64,000 bases of DNA from Micromonospora sp. PLK6-60 (GTDB taxonomy: Bacteria > Actinomycetota > Actinomycetes > Mycobacteriales > Micromonosporaceae), in contig NZ_JAIOAA010000003.1 in the NCBI RefSeq assembly GCF_019890675.1, forward strand, positions 248,001-312,000, given 5' to 3'. Positions 8,694-19,637 of this stretch are shown in pieces. Every line of letters begins with the position of its first letter. Position 1 is the first letter of the stretch. The position numbers were made by a program, and so were the translations under genes. The notes below the pieces were generated by a model that worked only from the letters and a program-made list of their open reading frames with translations, had not been told where the DNA came from and did no database searches.

Positions 8694-10406
8694 TCATTCC
8701 CGCGCGGCCCGCCGGCGGCGGTGGTCGCCGGCGAGCAGCAGGTAGCCGCTCGCGGTCCAGGTGTACGCGCGGTCCCGCAGACCCGCGCCGGTCTTGGCGT
8801 CGAAGTTCTCGGCGAAGCCCGACCGTTCGCACAGGATCCGGAACCGCCGGCTGATCTCGTCGGCCAGCCCGGTGTGCCCGGCCCGGCGCAACCCGTCCTC
8901 GACCAGGACGGTGGCCGGGGCCCAGATCGGACCCCGCCAGTAGCCGTCGGCCAGGTGGTGCGGTGAGTCCAGCGGCTCGGTGGCCAGGCCGTGCTCGGTG
9001 AGGTGGGTCTCCACGCGCCGGGCGAGGGTGGCCGCGACGTGCGCCGGGAGTTCCGCACCGAGCACGACGGGCATGAGGTCGAGCAGGCTGGTGCTGGATC
9101 TGGTCCGCCCGGTCCACGGGTCGCGCGCGGTGAACCGCTCACCGGTCCACAGCTCCCCCAGCAGCGCGTCGCGCACCTCGCCGGCAACGTCGGCCCACCG
9201 CGTCGCCTCGTCCGGACGGTCCAGTTCGGTGGCCAGCTCCGCGAGGTACGCCAGCTGCGTCACCAGGAACGCGGCCAGGTCGGGCGCCTCGACCACCCGG
9301 CCGTCGTCGAAGGTGGTGGCGTTGTCCCAACCGCTGTCGTTGCCGTGCTGGTAATGCGGCAGCCGCCGGCCGGGCACCCGCCGGTGCTCCAGCCAGAACG
9401 TGGTCCAGCGGGCCAGCCGCTGATAGACCTCGGCCAGCTCGTCGCGGGGCACCGCCCGGCCCGACCGCCGCCGCAACTGCCGCAACGCCCAGCCGTGGAT
9501 GGGCGGCTTGACGAAGTTGTGCAGGATCTCCGAGTGCGTCACCGAGTCCGGCAGCGCGCCGGCCGGGTCCTGGTGGTCGAAGGGCAGGTGGAACTGGTGC
9601 CAGGCGAGGTCGGCGTGCCCCGCCGCGAGGGCGAGCGCGTTGAAGCAGTGGTCCCAGCTCCACACCTTGTTCATCCAGTGCTTCGACATCAGGGTGGCGG
9701 GGCGGGTGACGAAGCCGGCCGGCGCCACCGTGGCCGACCACAGCACGTACGCGGCCAGCTCGGCGGCCGGCGTCTCCGCGTCGCGCCAGGGCGCCACCGC
9801 CTCGACGAACGCCGCGAAGTCGGCCCGACCGGCGTGCACCAGACCGTCGAAGTCCGCGCTCGACAGGTACGGCCCCCGGGCCGTCGCGTACTCCTCGATC
9901 GCGATCTCCCACGCCTGGTCCGCGGGCAGGACCAGGCCCCGTTCGGCGGTGCCGAGGGCCTGCGTGCCGCTCGTCTCGGCGGTGCCGGTGAGCACGGTGA
10001 CCCGGTATCGGCGGCCGGTCTCGTAGGAGGTGAACACGGATGCGGAGGCAACCGGGTCGGCGTAGAGGTAGGTCCCGCTGAAGGGGGTGAGGGTGGCGGC
10101 GGCAGCCGTGATCCGCAATCCGGCGCCGCGGCCCCGCAGCCGCACCGTGTCCGGGCTGGCGAAGGTCAGCTCGACCCGGCCGGCCCGGTCGTGCCAGCCC
10201 AGCAGCGCCGGCCGGGCCGTCACCGTGGCGTCGCCGGACGGGGTGAACCGCAGCACCGGGTGCATGCCGTTGCGGTGCGAGATCAGGTGCAGGTCCTCGG
10301 CGTAGCTGTTCTCGGCGACCACCGGGGAGACGCTGAGCCAGGAACCGTGCTGGCTGAACGGGATCTCCCGGACGGAGAAGGCCGGACCGGTGGGGGCGAC
10401 GGTCAT
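8694..10406 (-). CDS. Intracellular GH63-like glycosidase
   Basis: 570 residues, ATG at 10406, no signal peptide. The N-terminal ~200 residues look like a beta-sandwich. The C-terminal (alpha/alpha)6 barrel carries GH63/GH37-type signatures: KVWSWDHCFNALAL near 245, YQHGNDSGWDNATTFDD near 350 and YWRGPIWAP near 500, where the family uses Asp and Glu as catalytic acid/base pair. GH63 enzymes invert alpha-glucosidic or related bonds (processing glucosidase, mannosylglycerate hydrolase). It is the last gene of a minus-strand operon after the ABC transporter (31-bp gap from the upstream permease stop), so it probably hydrolyses the imported oligosaccharide in the cytoplasm. The exact sugar is not predictable. 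Confidence 0.85.
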   Translation of the reverse strand: MTVAPTGPAFSVREIPFSQHGSWLSVSPVVAENSYAEDLHLISHRNGMHPVLRFTPSGDATVTARPALLGWHDRAGRVELTFASPDTVRLRGRGAGLRITAAAATLTPFSGTYLYADPVASASVFTSYETGRRYRVTVLTGTAETSGTQALGTAERGLVLPADQAWEIAIEEYATARGPYLSSADFDGLVHAGRADFAAFVEAVAPWRDAETPAAELAAYVLWSATVAPAGFVTRPATLMSKHWMNKVWSWDHCFNALALAAGHADLAWHQFHLPFDHQDPAGALPDSVTHSEILHNFVKPPIHGWALRQLRRRSGRAVPRDELAEVYQRLARWTTFWLEHRRVPGRRLPHYQHGNDSGWDNATTFDDGRVVEAPDLAAFLVTQLAYLAELATELDRPDEATRWADVAGEVRDALLGELWTGERFTARDPWTGRTRSSTSLLDLMPVVLGAELPAHVAATLARRVETHLTEHGLATEPLDSPHHLADGYWRGPIWAPATVLVEDGLRRAGHTGLADEISRRFRILCERSGFAENFDAKTGAGLRDRAYTWTASGYLLLAGDHRRRRAARE

Positions 10407-10437
10407 CGGAGGGCTGCCTTTCTGTCGTGCGGGTGGC

Positions 10438-11265
10438 TCAGTCCTTGACCGCGCCGGCCGTCACGCCCGCGGCGACGTACCGCTGGGCCACGATCAGCAG
10501 GACGGTGGCGGGGACGGAGGCGACCACGGCGGTGGCCATGATCGCGTTCCACTCCTGGTTGTTGTTGCCGATGTAGCGGTAGATGCCGAGGGTGATCGGC
10601 CGGCTGGCGCCGCCGGCGTCCAGGGTGGATGCGAAGAGAAAGTCCGACCAGGCCCAGAGGAAGGCGAACAGGGACACCGTGATGATCGAACCACGGCTCA
10701 GCGGCAGGACCACCGACCGGAACGTCCGCCACCGGCCGGCGCCGTCCACGAGCGCGGCCTGCAACACCTCGTCGGGGATGCCGGACATGAACGCCGTGAA
10801 GATCAACACCCCGAACGGTACGGCGATTGTGGAGTCGGCCAGCACCAGCCCGGCCGCCGAGTTGAGCACCCCGAGCCGGAGGTAAATGGCGTAGAACCCC
10901 ATCGCCATGATGATCCCGGGGACCATCTGCGCGATCAGCAGCACGAAGCTCAACGCACCGCCGCCGACCGGACGCAACTTGGCAAGCGCGTATCCCGCGG
11001 GCGCGGCGAGGGCCACGGTCAGCGCCACGGTGCCGAGCCCGACGAGCAGGCTGGTGCCGAGGTAGGGCAGCTGCTCGCGCAGCACCACCCGGTAGCCGTC
11101 GACGGTGCCGTCGACCGGGAACAGGTGCGGCGGGTCGGCCCGCAGGTCGCCCTCGCGGGTGAACGAGACGTTGACCATCCAGTAGACCGGGAACAGCATC
11201 AGCGCGGTGAACACCACGCCCAGGCCGGTCCGCCACCAGGCGGCCCGGGCCGGTCCTCGCGTCAC
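10438..11265 (-). CDS. CUT1 sugar ABC transporter permease (MalG-like)
   Basis: 275 residues from a GTG at 11265 that overlaps the upstream permease stop by 3 bases (GTGA). The longer frame is a shadow of the upstream gene. About six transmembrane helices. The cytoplasmic EAA loop is seen as LQAALVDGAGRWRTFRSVV near 175-195, contacting the ATPase. It forms the heterodimeric channel with the 11262-12149 product. No ATPase gene lies in this operon; CUT1 systems of actinomycetes often share a global ATPase (MsiK-type), so that component is expected elsewhere. Confidence 0.9.
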   Translation of the reverse strand: MTRGPARAAWWRTGLGVVFTALMLFPVYWMVNVSFTREGDLRADPPHLFPVDGTVDGYRVVLREQLPYLGTSLLVGLGTVALTVALAAPAGYALAKLRPVGGGALSFVLLIAQMVPGIIMAMGFYAIYLRLGVLNSAAGLVLADSTIAVPFGVLIFTAFMSGIPDEVLQAALVDGAGRWRTFRSVVLPLSRGSIITVSLFAFLWAWSDFLFASTLDAGGASRPITLGIYRYIGNNNQEWNAIMATAVVASVPATVLLIVAQRYVAAGVTAGAVKD

Positions 11266-12149
11266 CACCGCTGCCTCCGCTGTGCCCGGACGTAGCTCAA
11301 CCCGCCGATGAGGGCGACGACGATCAGCAGGTTGCCGACCGCGGCGCCCGGGCCGAACTCCGGCAGCAGGCTGCCGAACCCGAGCCGGTAGGACCAGGTG
11401 GCGAACGTCGTGGACGAATCCGTCGGCCCGCCCCGGGTCATGATCCAGATGATGTCGAAGACCTTCAGCGTGTAGATCAGCCCGAGCAGCAGCGTGATCG
11501 CCGACACCGGGCGCAACAACGGGAAGGTGATCCGCCAGAACCGTTGCGACCCGCTCGCCCCGTCCAGCGCCGCGGCCTCGTACACGTCGGTCGGGATCGC
11601 CTGGAGGCCGCTGTGCAGGACGACCAGGTTGAACGGGATGCCGATCCAGATGTTCGCGACGATGACCGAGACCAGCGACCAGCGCGGAGACGTGAGCCAG
11701 TTGACCGGATCGAGGCCCAACGCGCCGAGCGCGGCGTTGACCACGCCGGCCTCGCTGTTGAGCAGCCACGACCAGGTCGAGGCCGAGACGATGAGCGGCA
11801 GCAGCCACGGTACGAGAAACAGCGCCCGCAGCGTCCGCGACAGCGGGAAGTGCCGGTGGAAGAAGACCGCGAGCGCCAGTCCGAGGGTGAACTGGCACAG
11901 CAGTGACACCGCCGTGAAGACGGCCGTGTGCGCCAGCGCCGGCCCGAAGGTCGGGTGGGTCACCACGTCCCGGTAGTTGTCCAGCCCGGCGAACGGGGCG
12001 CCGCCGGAGACGAACGACCGGACGGTGTAGCGCCGCAGGCTCAGCTCGACGTTGCGGTAGAGCGGGTAGGCGTAGCAGGCCAGCAGGTAGACGGTCACCG
12101 GGGCCAGGAACGCCCACGCCGTCCACCGACCGCCGCGGGTGCTGCTCAT
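11262..12149 (-). CDS. CUT1 sugar ABC transporter permease (MalF-like)
   Basis: 295 residues, ATG at 12149. Six or so membrane helices, starting WTAWAFLAPVTVYLLACYAY, with the EAA loop YEAAALDGASGSQRFWRIT near 205-225. It pairs with the next permease and follows the binding-protein gene by 21 bp in one operon. Confidence 0.92.
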   Translation of the reverse strand: MSSTRGGRWTAWAFLAPVTVYLLACYAYPLYRNVELSLRRYTVRSFVSGGAPFAGLDNYRDVVTHPTFGPALAHTAVFTAVSLLCQFTLGLALAVFFHRHFPLSRTLRALFLVPWLLPLIVSASTWSWLLNSEAGVVNAALGALGLDPVNWLTSPRWSLVSVIVANIWIGIPFNLVVLHSGLQAIPTDVYEAAALDGASGSQRFWRITFPLLRPVSAITLLLGLIYTLKVFDIIWIMTRGGPTDSSTTFATWSYRLGFGSLLPEFGPGAAVGNLLIVVALIGGLSYVRAQRRQRW

Positions 12150-12170
12150 TTGCGGCGCGTCCGGCCGGGT

Positions 12171-13421
12171 CTACCGGGTGGCGGCGGCGGCCGCGTCCTG
12201 GGCGGCGGAGAGCGCCGCCTGGGGCGACTTCGCACCGCTCAGCGCGCCCTGCACGGCCGTCCACAGCTGCTCGGGGATCTTCGGGTACTTCGTGCCGAGG
12301 TTGTCGCCGGTGCGGCCCTTGGCGGCGTTCACCGCGTCGACCCACACCTTCAGCTCCGGATCCGCCGTGACCTGCGTCTGCTGCACCGCCGCCACCGGGG
12401 CGACGTACGACAGTGTGGTGTCCGTCTTCAGGAGGTTGTCCGGGCTGGTCAGGCAGGTCACCAGCTTTGTCGAGACGTCGTACCGGCCGGTGTCGCGCTG
12501 CACCGGGAGGGCGACGAACTCGCCGCCGGTGGGGGCCGGCGCGGTGCCGCCGGCGCTGGCCGGCACCGGGATGATGCCGTACGCGAAGTCGAGCTTCTCG
12601 GCGTTCGCCCGCTGCCAGGTGCCGTTCTCGGCGAACGCGTAGTCACCGCCGGCGAACTCCTGCCAACTGGTCGTCTGGGTGTTGTTGATGACGGAGTTCG
12701 GCGCGTACCCCCGGGTCAGCCAGTCCGTCCAGAGCGTCAACGCGGACACCGCCGGTGGCGAGTCCAGCGCGGTCAGTTGGGCGCCGGCACCCCAGAACCA
12801 GGGCAGGAACTGGAAGCTGCCCTCCTCGGTGCCGATCGCCGAGAAGGTGATGCCCTTCTTGCCGGCGCCCTTGACCTTCGCGAGCGCGGCGGTCAGCGAC
12901 GGCCAGTCTTTGATCGACGCGACGTCCACCCCGGCCTGGCCCAGCAGGTCCTTGTTGTACCAGAGCGCGAGCGTGTTCGCCCCGATCGGGACGCCGTACG
13001 CCTTGCCGTCGAGTTGGCCGGCGCCGAGCAGGTTGGGCGCGGAGGCCGACGTGTCCAGCTTGGTCTCGTCCGCGGAGGTCAGCGCGCCGGCCTGGGCGAG
13101 CGTCGAGATCACCGGGTTGTCGACGATCAGCACGTCGGGTGAGTTGCCCTGCTGCGCCGCCAGCAACGCCTTGTTTGTCAGGTCCGTGGTGTCGTAGCCG
13201 GTGCGGCGCACGGTCACGCCCGCGTCAGCGCCGCAGCTCTGGAGCAGCTTCTCCCAGTCGGACCCGCCGGCGAACTGCGGGTACGGGTCCCAGACGGTGT
13301 ACGCGCCACCGGCGCCGCCCGCCGGCCCGTCGGCCGCGGAGCAGCCGGTGACGGCGCCGACGGCCGTGAGCGCGGTGAGGGCGACGCCGGCCACGCCCCG
13401 CCGCCATCCGGATGTCGTCAT
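12171..13421 (-). CDS. Sugar-binding lipoprotein of the ABC transporter
   Basis: 416 residues, ATG at 13421 with GAGAGGGG upstream. The N-terminus is a lipoprotein signal whose lipobox is AVTGC (Cys27). The mature protein is an extracellular solute-binding protein family 1 fold: VYTVWDPYPQF strand near the start, DVLIVDNPVISTLAQAG, PIGANTLALWYNKDLL and GGDYAFAENGTW are typical. It delivers an oligosaccharide to the two permeases. It is the first gene of the operon binding protein, permease, permease, GH63-like glycosidase, and its promoter carries operator site B. Confidence 0.93.
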   Translation of the reverse strand: MTTSGWRRGVAGVALTALTAVGAVTGCSAADGPAGGAGGAYTVWDPYPQFAGGSDWEKLLQSCGADAGVTVRRTGYDTTDLTNKALLAAQQGNSPDVLIVDNPVISTLAQAGALTSADETKLDTSASAPNLLGAGQLDGKAYGVPIGANTLALWYNKDLLGQAGVDVASIKDWPSLTAALAKVKGAGKKGITFSAIGTEEGSFQFLPWFWGAGAQLTALDSPPAVSALTLWTDWLTRGYAPNSVINNTQTTSWQEFAGGDYAFAENGTWQRANAEKLDFAYGIIPVPASAGGTAPAPTGGEFVALPVQRDTGRYDVSTKLVTCLTSPDNLLKTDTTLSYVAPVAAVQQTQVTADPELKVWVDAVNAAKGRTGDNLGTKYPKIPEQLWTAVQGALSGAKSPQAALSAAQDAAAAATR

Positions 13422-13450
13422 GGGTTGGCCCCTCTCGGGAAGCGATCTGG

Positions 13451-13495
13451 CGAATCGGTTCGACCGAAGATAAGCCGATGAATGTATGCGGTCAA
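13451..13495 (-). promoter_or_regulatory. ABC-operon promoter with operator site B
   Basis: On the minus strand a -35 TTGACC (13490-13495) is separated by 16 nt from a -10 TTATCT (13468-13473). Six bases downstream lies CGAATCGGTTCG (13451-13462), over the expected transcription start. It differs from site C at one position only. Confidence 0.65.
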
Positions 13496-13547
13496 GACGA
13501 TGGATCCCTGCTTGCCGATACCGAATCTTGACGAGCTGGTCACGGCG

Positions 13548-15416
<1,869 letters not shown>

Positions 15417-15427
15417 CCGCGTGAAAG

Positions 15428-15471
15428 GCGGGGCCCCTTCTTAACGCTTTCGGTATAGGAAGGGGCCCCGC
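15428..15471. terminator. Bidirectional hairpin related to the window's palindromes
   Basis: A 13-bp perfect stem (15428-15440 with 15459-15471) rich in GGGGCCCC surrounds an 18-nt loop starting TTAACGC. It lies between convergent genes. The arm GGGGCCCCTTCTTAA resembles the arm GGGGCCCCTTATTAA of the 58-62 bp palindromes further right, so it looks like a diverged relative. Confidence 0.75.
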
Positions 15472-15521
15472 TTAACACCTCAGCGGCCGGCACCGGGTCA
15501 GCCGTCAGCGGCCGAGCCGGA

Positions 15522-15980
15522 TCAGCAGGACGTGTAGCCGTTACCTTTCTTGGTCCAGGTGCAGCTGTCCACGAGACCACCGGACGCGTTGCGCAGGAAC
15601 GCCTTGTCACCGGTGTTGTTCCAGACGTACCAGGAGCGGCCCCAGTAGCGGTGGGCGCTGGTGTTACGGCCCTTTCCGGTGTGCACGACCACGCTCTTGC
15701 CGGCGGGGAGCCGGAGGTCCGTGGCGAACTTGTACGTGTGGTTGGCCTTGTCCCGCAGCGTCCAGCCCTTCAGGTTGACGGCGGTGCGGCGCTTGTTGGT
15801 CAGCTGGACGTATTCGGCGTTCAGGCTGCTGTTGGCTCCGGTGTCCTTGCCCGGGGAGTCGTAGTAGACCTTGGTGATCATGACGGCCGGGGTGGCGGCG
15901 TGCGCCGGGGCGGCGGCGGCCAGCGACCCGCCGACCGTTACCGCGAGCGCGGAGACGAGCCCGATCAGCCTTCTCTTCAA
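15522..15980 (-). CDS. Secreted lamin-tail domain protein
   Basis: 152 residues; the only well-placed start is a TTG at 15980, giving a clean signal peptide (KRRLIGLVSALAVTVGG, cut near AHAAT). The mature part is a lamin-tail (LTD) beta-sandwich: MITKVYYDSPG, NAEYVQLTN, VNLKGWTLRD, YKFATDLRL and GDKAFLRN are the family's strands. Two Cys near the C-terminus (DSCTW and the final Cys) may pair. Such small exported LTD proteins are common in actinomycetes and are often linked to extracellular nucleases or cell surface, but no function is fixed. Confidence 0.85.
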   Translation of the reverse strand: MKRRLIGLVSALAVTVGGSLAAAAPAHAATPAVMITKVYYDSPGKDTGANSSLNAEYVQLTNKRRTAVNLKGWTLRDKANHTYKFATDLRLPAGKSVVVHTGKGRNTSAHRYWGRSWYVWNNTGDKAFLRNASGGLVDSCTWTKKGNGYTSC

Positions 15981-16237
15981 GTGGTCCCCCCTGGTGGTAG
16001 AGAGCAGGTGCGGGCAAGATCGTAACCACGGGGGGCTACCGGCCCGCTACCACGCGAAGGCCACCGCCGAGCCCTTCCCGGGCAGCCCGACCTGCCCGTC
16101 CGGTCGCGGTGACGATCAGTTGTCGGAGCGGCCATCCGATGACAGGTGACACTGTGGAGTCCGACACGCTGAAGGCCCCTGGCGCCACCCTGCACTGCGA
16201 GGTGTCCGGCAGGGACCCCCGGCGGCCGTCGGGCCGA

Positions 16238-16792
16238 TCACCCGGCGGCGACGCCGGGTGGCCGGCGCTTGGGGAACACCGTGTACGCGACCGGCCAGAA
16301 GATCAGCCAACCGGCCATGACCAGGCTGAGCCGGCCGATCCAGGACTCCAGTTCCCGGGTCCGCTCAGCGTCGCCGACCAGCAGGATGGCGGCCAGCAGC
16401 AGCCCGCAGGCCACCGCCCAGCCGAGCATGCCCTTGCCCCACTCCCGCCACTCGTACCTGGCCCGGGCCAGGCCGTACCGCGGCGGCCGGACCGGCGGCG
16501 GCCCGCCGGCGAACCGGTGGGCGAACCGCTGGTCGGCCCAGCGCACCATCGAGTGACCGAAGGCGACCGAGAAGCCGAGGTACGCGGCGGCGAGGCCGTG
16601 CGCGAAGGTGGCGGTCGCGCCGCCGTACAGATCGACCACCGTCGCGCCGAGCAGCACCAGGTCGACCAGGGGCACCGCGATCAGCAGCGCGGCACCCACT
16701 CGCGGCCGGCGCAGCGGGTAGCGCGCGACGAGCCCGGCGAGCAGCAGTACCCAGAAAGCCACCTCACAGGCGACGATCAGTCCGACCAGCAT
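16238..16792 (-). CDS. Integral membrane protein next to a TetR regulator
   Basis: 184 residues from an ATG at 16792 with AAGGGG five bases upstream (a GTG six bases earlier overlaps that site). About five membrane helices: MLVGLIVACEVAFWVLLLAG, VGAALLIAVPLVDLVLLG, an amphipathic stretch, GMLGWAVACGLLLAAILLV and LVMAGWLIFWPVAYTVF. I recognise it only as an actinobacterial membrane protein commonly found divergent from TetR genes. On the minus strand a possible promoter TTGCTA-16 nt-TACTAA lies in the 64-bp shared spacer, so the divergent TetR protein probably represses it. Confidence 0.8.
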   Translation of the reverse strand: MLVGLIVACEVAFWVLLLAGLVARYPLRRPRVGAALLIAVPLVDLVLLGATVVDLYGGATATFAHGLAAAYLGFSVAFGHSMVRWADQRFAHRFAGGPPPVRPPRYGLARARYEWREWGKGMLGWAVACGLLLAAILLVGDAERTRELESWIGRLSLVMAGWLIFWPVAYTVFPKRRPPGVAAG

Positions 16793-16862
16793 GACCACCC
16801 CTTTTTAGTACGCTGTGCGATAACCGTAGCAACGGCTGTCACGCCCACCGCCGGAGGATCGG

Positions 16863-17465
16863 GTGCCCAAGATCGTCAACCGGGACGAACGCCGCGCCGA
16901 ACTCGCCGAGGCGCTCTGGCAGGTCGTCTACCGCGACGGCGTCGCGGCGGCCACCGTCCGCAGCGTCGCCGCCGAGGCCGGCTGGTCACCCGGCGCGCTG
17001 CGGCACTACTTCGCCACCCAGGGGGAACTGCTCGCCTTCGCCATGGAGCACGTGATCGCCCGGGCGACCGAGCGGCTGACCGCCCGCAGCTGGCCCGGCT
17101 CGGTCCGCGAGGCGGTGCGGCAACTGCTGGAGGAGGTGCTCCCGCTGGACCGGCAGCGCACCCGCGAGGCCGAGGTCTGGCTGATGCTCGCCGCGCGCAC
17201 CCGGACCGACCCGGAGACCGGGACGCTGATGCGGGAGGCCGACGACGGCGTCCGGCGCGTCTGCGCCTCGGCCATCGGCGCGCTCGCCGCCGACGGGCTC
17301 GTCGCCCCGGGTCGCGAGCCGGACCTGGAGACGGCCCGGCTGCACGCCCTGCTGGACGGGCTCACCCTGCACGCCCTACTGCACCCCGACCTGATGCCGC
17401 CGGAACGGGTCCGGGCGCTGCTGGCCGATCACCTGGACGGGCTGCGGCACGAGCGGAGGGCCTGA
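16863..17465 (+). CDS. TetR-family transcriptional regulator
   Basis: 200 residues, GTG at 16863 after GGAGGA. Residues 8-55 are the TetR DNA-binding domain: ALWQVVYRDGVAAATVRSVA then AGWSPGALRHYFATQGELLA, where the recognition helix ends in the conserved H-Y-F. The C-terminal helical domain resembles the TetR_C_6 (BetI-like) type. It is divergent from a membrane protein gene over a 64-bp spacer, so the most likely role is ligand-responsive repression of that gene and itself. Confidence 0.9.
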   Translation: MPKIVNRDERRAELAEALWQVVYRDGVAAATVRSVAAEAGWSPGALRHYFATQGELLAFAMEHVIARATERLTARSWPGSVREAVRQLLEEVLPLDRQRTREAEVWLMLAARTRTDPETGTLMREADDGVRRVCASAIGALAADGLVAPGREPDLETARLHALLDGLTLHALLHPDLMPPERVRALLADHLDGLRHERRA

Positions 17466-17909
17466 CGGCCACCCGCCGCGACCGTGGCCCGGCTTGGGAC
17501 ACCGGACCCCTCTCGCACGAGCACGGCGGCGGCCCGGGTCGCGCTACGCCCGGCCATGGCCCGGGCTCGAGACACCGGACCCCTCTCGCACGCTTTGCTC
17601 TGCTGCCCCGCGCGCAACACTTTCCGGGCGTTTCCGTTGCCTCCGGGGCAGCAGAGCAAAGGCGCCAGCACGGGTGGGCCGACCGGGGGTGGGCCGACCG
17701 GGGGTGGCGCGGTCCCAGGGAGTGCAGAGCGGCGGCGCCCAGCACGGATGAATCGACCGGGTTGGCCCGGCCTCAGGGAGCCCGGACGACGTGCCCAGGC
17801 CACCCCGGGGCGACCCGCACGAGCCACTCTGGGGCGACCCGCACGACACGGACGGACCGCCCCGGACGGCCCCGAAAACCCAGGGAACCGGCCGGGGCGG
17901 CCCGGCCGC
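17466..17909. repeat. Repeat-rich non-coding spacer
   Basis: 444 bp between TetR and a monooxygenase-like gene with no convincing gene. It contains a 22-bp direct repeat GACACCGGACCCCTCTCGCA+CG (17498-17519 and 17571-17592), an 18-bp inverted repeat (17593-17661), two 15-bp tandem units GGGCCGACCGGGGGT (17676-17705) and a 16-bp direct repeat GGGGCGACCCGCACGA (17807-17822 and 17831-17846). Such density suggests slippage or a decayed mobile element. Confidence 0.7.
17593..17661. repeat. 18-bp inverted repeat with 33-nt loop
   Basis: CTTTGCTCTGCTGCCCCG (17593-17610) pairs perfectly with 17644-17661. The left arm directly abuts the second copy of the 22-bp direct repeat. It could be a terminator of the TetR transcript, though it is 128 bp from the stop codon; a small repeated or mobile element is equally possible. 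Confidence 0.7.
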
Positions 17910-18242
17910 TCAGCCCTGCGGGGGCACCGCCATCTCGCCGAGTTCCGACCAGCCGTCCTGCGGCACCGTCACGTTGACGATCCGGGGCGTCTCCGCCAGG
18001 TGCGGCGGGAGCGTCCGCTGGGCCTCGCGGAAGTGCGTGGACTGCACGTGCGCGGCACCGGCCTCGTCGTCCCGGAACGCCTCCACCAGCACGTACTCGG
18101 TGGGGTCGTCGAGGCTGCGGGACCAGTCGAACCAGAGGCAGCCCGGCTCGGCGCGAGTGGCCCGGGTGAAGTCGCCGGCGATCTCGGGCCAGCGGTCGGC
18201 ATCCTCCGGCCGGACCCGGAACTTCGCGGTAATGAAGATCAT
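17910..18242 (-). CDS. Antibiotic-biosynthesis-monooxygenase (ABM) domain protein
   Basis: 110 residues; ATG at 18242 with GAGGAGAG upstream, inside a slightly longer frame. The sequence IFITAKFRVRPEDADRWPEI, then EPGCLWFDWSRS, then YVLVEAFRDDEAGAAHVQS is the ferredoxin-like ABM/YgiN fold, with the His of AHVQSTHF in the usual place. Relatives are cofactor-free quinol monooxygenases or heme/antibiotic monooxygenases and act as dimers. No biosynthetic gene cluster surrounds it, so a housekeeping quinone or stress role is more likely than antibiotic synthesis. Confidence 0.85.
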   Translation of the reverse strand: MIFITAKFRVRPEDADRWPEIAGDFTRATRAEPGCLWFDWSRSLDDPTEYVLVEAFRDDEAGAAHVQSTHFREAQRTLPPHLAETPRIVNVTVPQDGWSELGEMAVPPQG

Positions 18243-18315
18243 CAGCTCTCCTCTCGTGGCCACCCTGCCTGGGCGGACGGGACGGCTCGGTCACTCCGAG
18301 CAGTACCCGGCGGGC

Positions 18316-19350
18316 TCAGCCACCCAACCGGCGGACCATGTTCATGATGGTCTCCACCTGCGCGCCGCCCTTGATCGGGTAGTTGGTGGCGCCCAGGTAG
18401 CCCCACCAGTCCCAGCAGCCGTTCGGATTCACCGCCGTGGCGATCGCCTGCGGGTAGAGCACGATCGTGCGGTTGGTGTCGGCGTACTGGTTGAGGTTGG
18501 CCCGGTCGACGAAGGCGGTGCCGACCCGGGCATAGCCCTGGGCGCAGCCGTGCAGGGCGACCAGCAGCCGGCAGCTCTGCCCGGCGGCGCAGGACGCCGG
18601 CACGTACGCGAAGCCGTTGGCGTCCATGCTCAGCCCGTTCGCCCAGCCGTTGGTGGCGAAGGTGTTCTGGCCGAACCGGACCAGCGTGCCGCCGAGCGGG
18701 CCGGTGTTCGGCGCGGAGACCGCGCCGAAGAGCTTGCCGAGCAGGGCGTTCTGCGGGTCAGTGCCGCAGTCGTTCAGGTACGGCGAGGCGGTCGACGTGC
18801 AACCGACCGTGCCGTACGGGGTGACCCACGCGTGCCCGGCCGCGCTGCCGCTGTCGTAGCGGACGCTGGCGCCGAAGTCCTGGTAGTAGCGGACCAGGTC
18901 GTCGGTGACGGACTTCTGCACCGTCCTGTCGTTGCCGCCGTGGTACACGTACACCGGCTGGCCGGAGAGGTTGCCGGTGCCGTCGATCCACCCGTACGAC
19001 GCCCAGGTGCGGGTGTAGCTCTCCAGGGTGGGCACGTAGGTGGGGTAGATGTTGTCCCCGCAGCCGTAGAGCGCCTGGGTGACGTTGTTCTGCGCGCAGT
19101 AGTACGGCCCGGCGGCGAAGATAGCCGCGCCGCGGATCCGCGCCGAGTACGCCACCTGGAGCTGGGTGGCCAGGTAGCCGCCGGAGGAGACCCCGGCGAC
19201 ATACACCCCGGAGATGTTGTAGGTGCCGAGCGAGCCGGCGACCGGCGCCTTGGTGTACGGCGTGGCGGCGGCGCGGGCGGGCACCGCGAGGGACAGCAGC
19301 AGGAGCAGGGCCGCGACGAGCGTGGTGGTGGTCTTCCGCGGTGTGGTCAT
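18316..19350 (-). CDS. Secreted PHB-depolymerase-like esterase
   Basis: 344 residues, ATG at 19350. Signal peptide 1-28 (LVAALLLLLSLAVPARAAA). The alpha/beta-hydrolase fold has the lipase box GVSSG with nucleophile Ser55 close to the N-terminus, Asp in HGGNDRTV near 139, and His in GHAWVTPYG near 175. A C-terminal part (LLVALHGCAQGY, CWDWWGYL) matches extracellular polyhydroxyalkanoate depolymerases that have the catalytic serine early in the sequence. It should hydrolyse poly(3-hydroxybutyrate) or a related polyester outside the cell; no substrate-binding tail module is present. It appears monocistronic. Confidence 0.85.
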   Translation of the reverse strand: MTTPRKTTTTLVAALLLLLSLAVPARAAATPYTKAPVAGSLGTYNISGVYVAGVSSGGYLATQLQVAYSARIRGAAIFAAGPYYCAQNNVTQALYGCGDNIYPTYVPTLESYTRTWASYGWIDGTGNLSGQPVYVYHGGNDRTVQKSVTDDLVRYYQDFGASVRYDSGSAAGHAWVTPYGTVGCTSTASPYLNDCGTDPQNALLGKLFGAVSAPNTGPLGGTLVRFGQNTFATNGWANGLSMDANGFAYVPASCAAGQSCRLLVALHGCAQGYARVGTAFVDRANLNQYADTNRTIVLYPQAIATAVNPNGCWDWWGYLGATNYPIKGGAQVETIMNMVRRLGG

Positions 19351-19637
19351 GGCGTCCTCCGTCCCGCCGGCGCGGGACGGCGCCGGCGTGCGCCGACGCT
19401 AACGTGACATAGACCACAGCAGATATCCGCGCCGGCGACACCGCCGACGCGTTGGCGATGTGGACCGGCCACGCCGGGAATACCGGTGGCCCGACCGCCC
19501 CCGGATCCCTACCCTGGGCACACCGTCACTCCGGCGAACCGAAGAGGGTGTTTTTGTGCCGCTGCCGAGCGTGCTGAGCCGAGCCGACCAGCATCAGCCC
19601 TTCCCGACAGCCGCATCCACCACCTGGAGTGACCGCC

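Noticed and set aside
15981..16237. A small gene between the lamin-tail and membrane-protein genes
   Set aside because: Short frames there lack ribosome-binding sites and protein-like composition; I see only upstream regulatory sequence.
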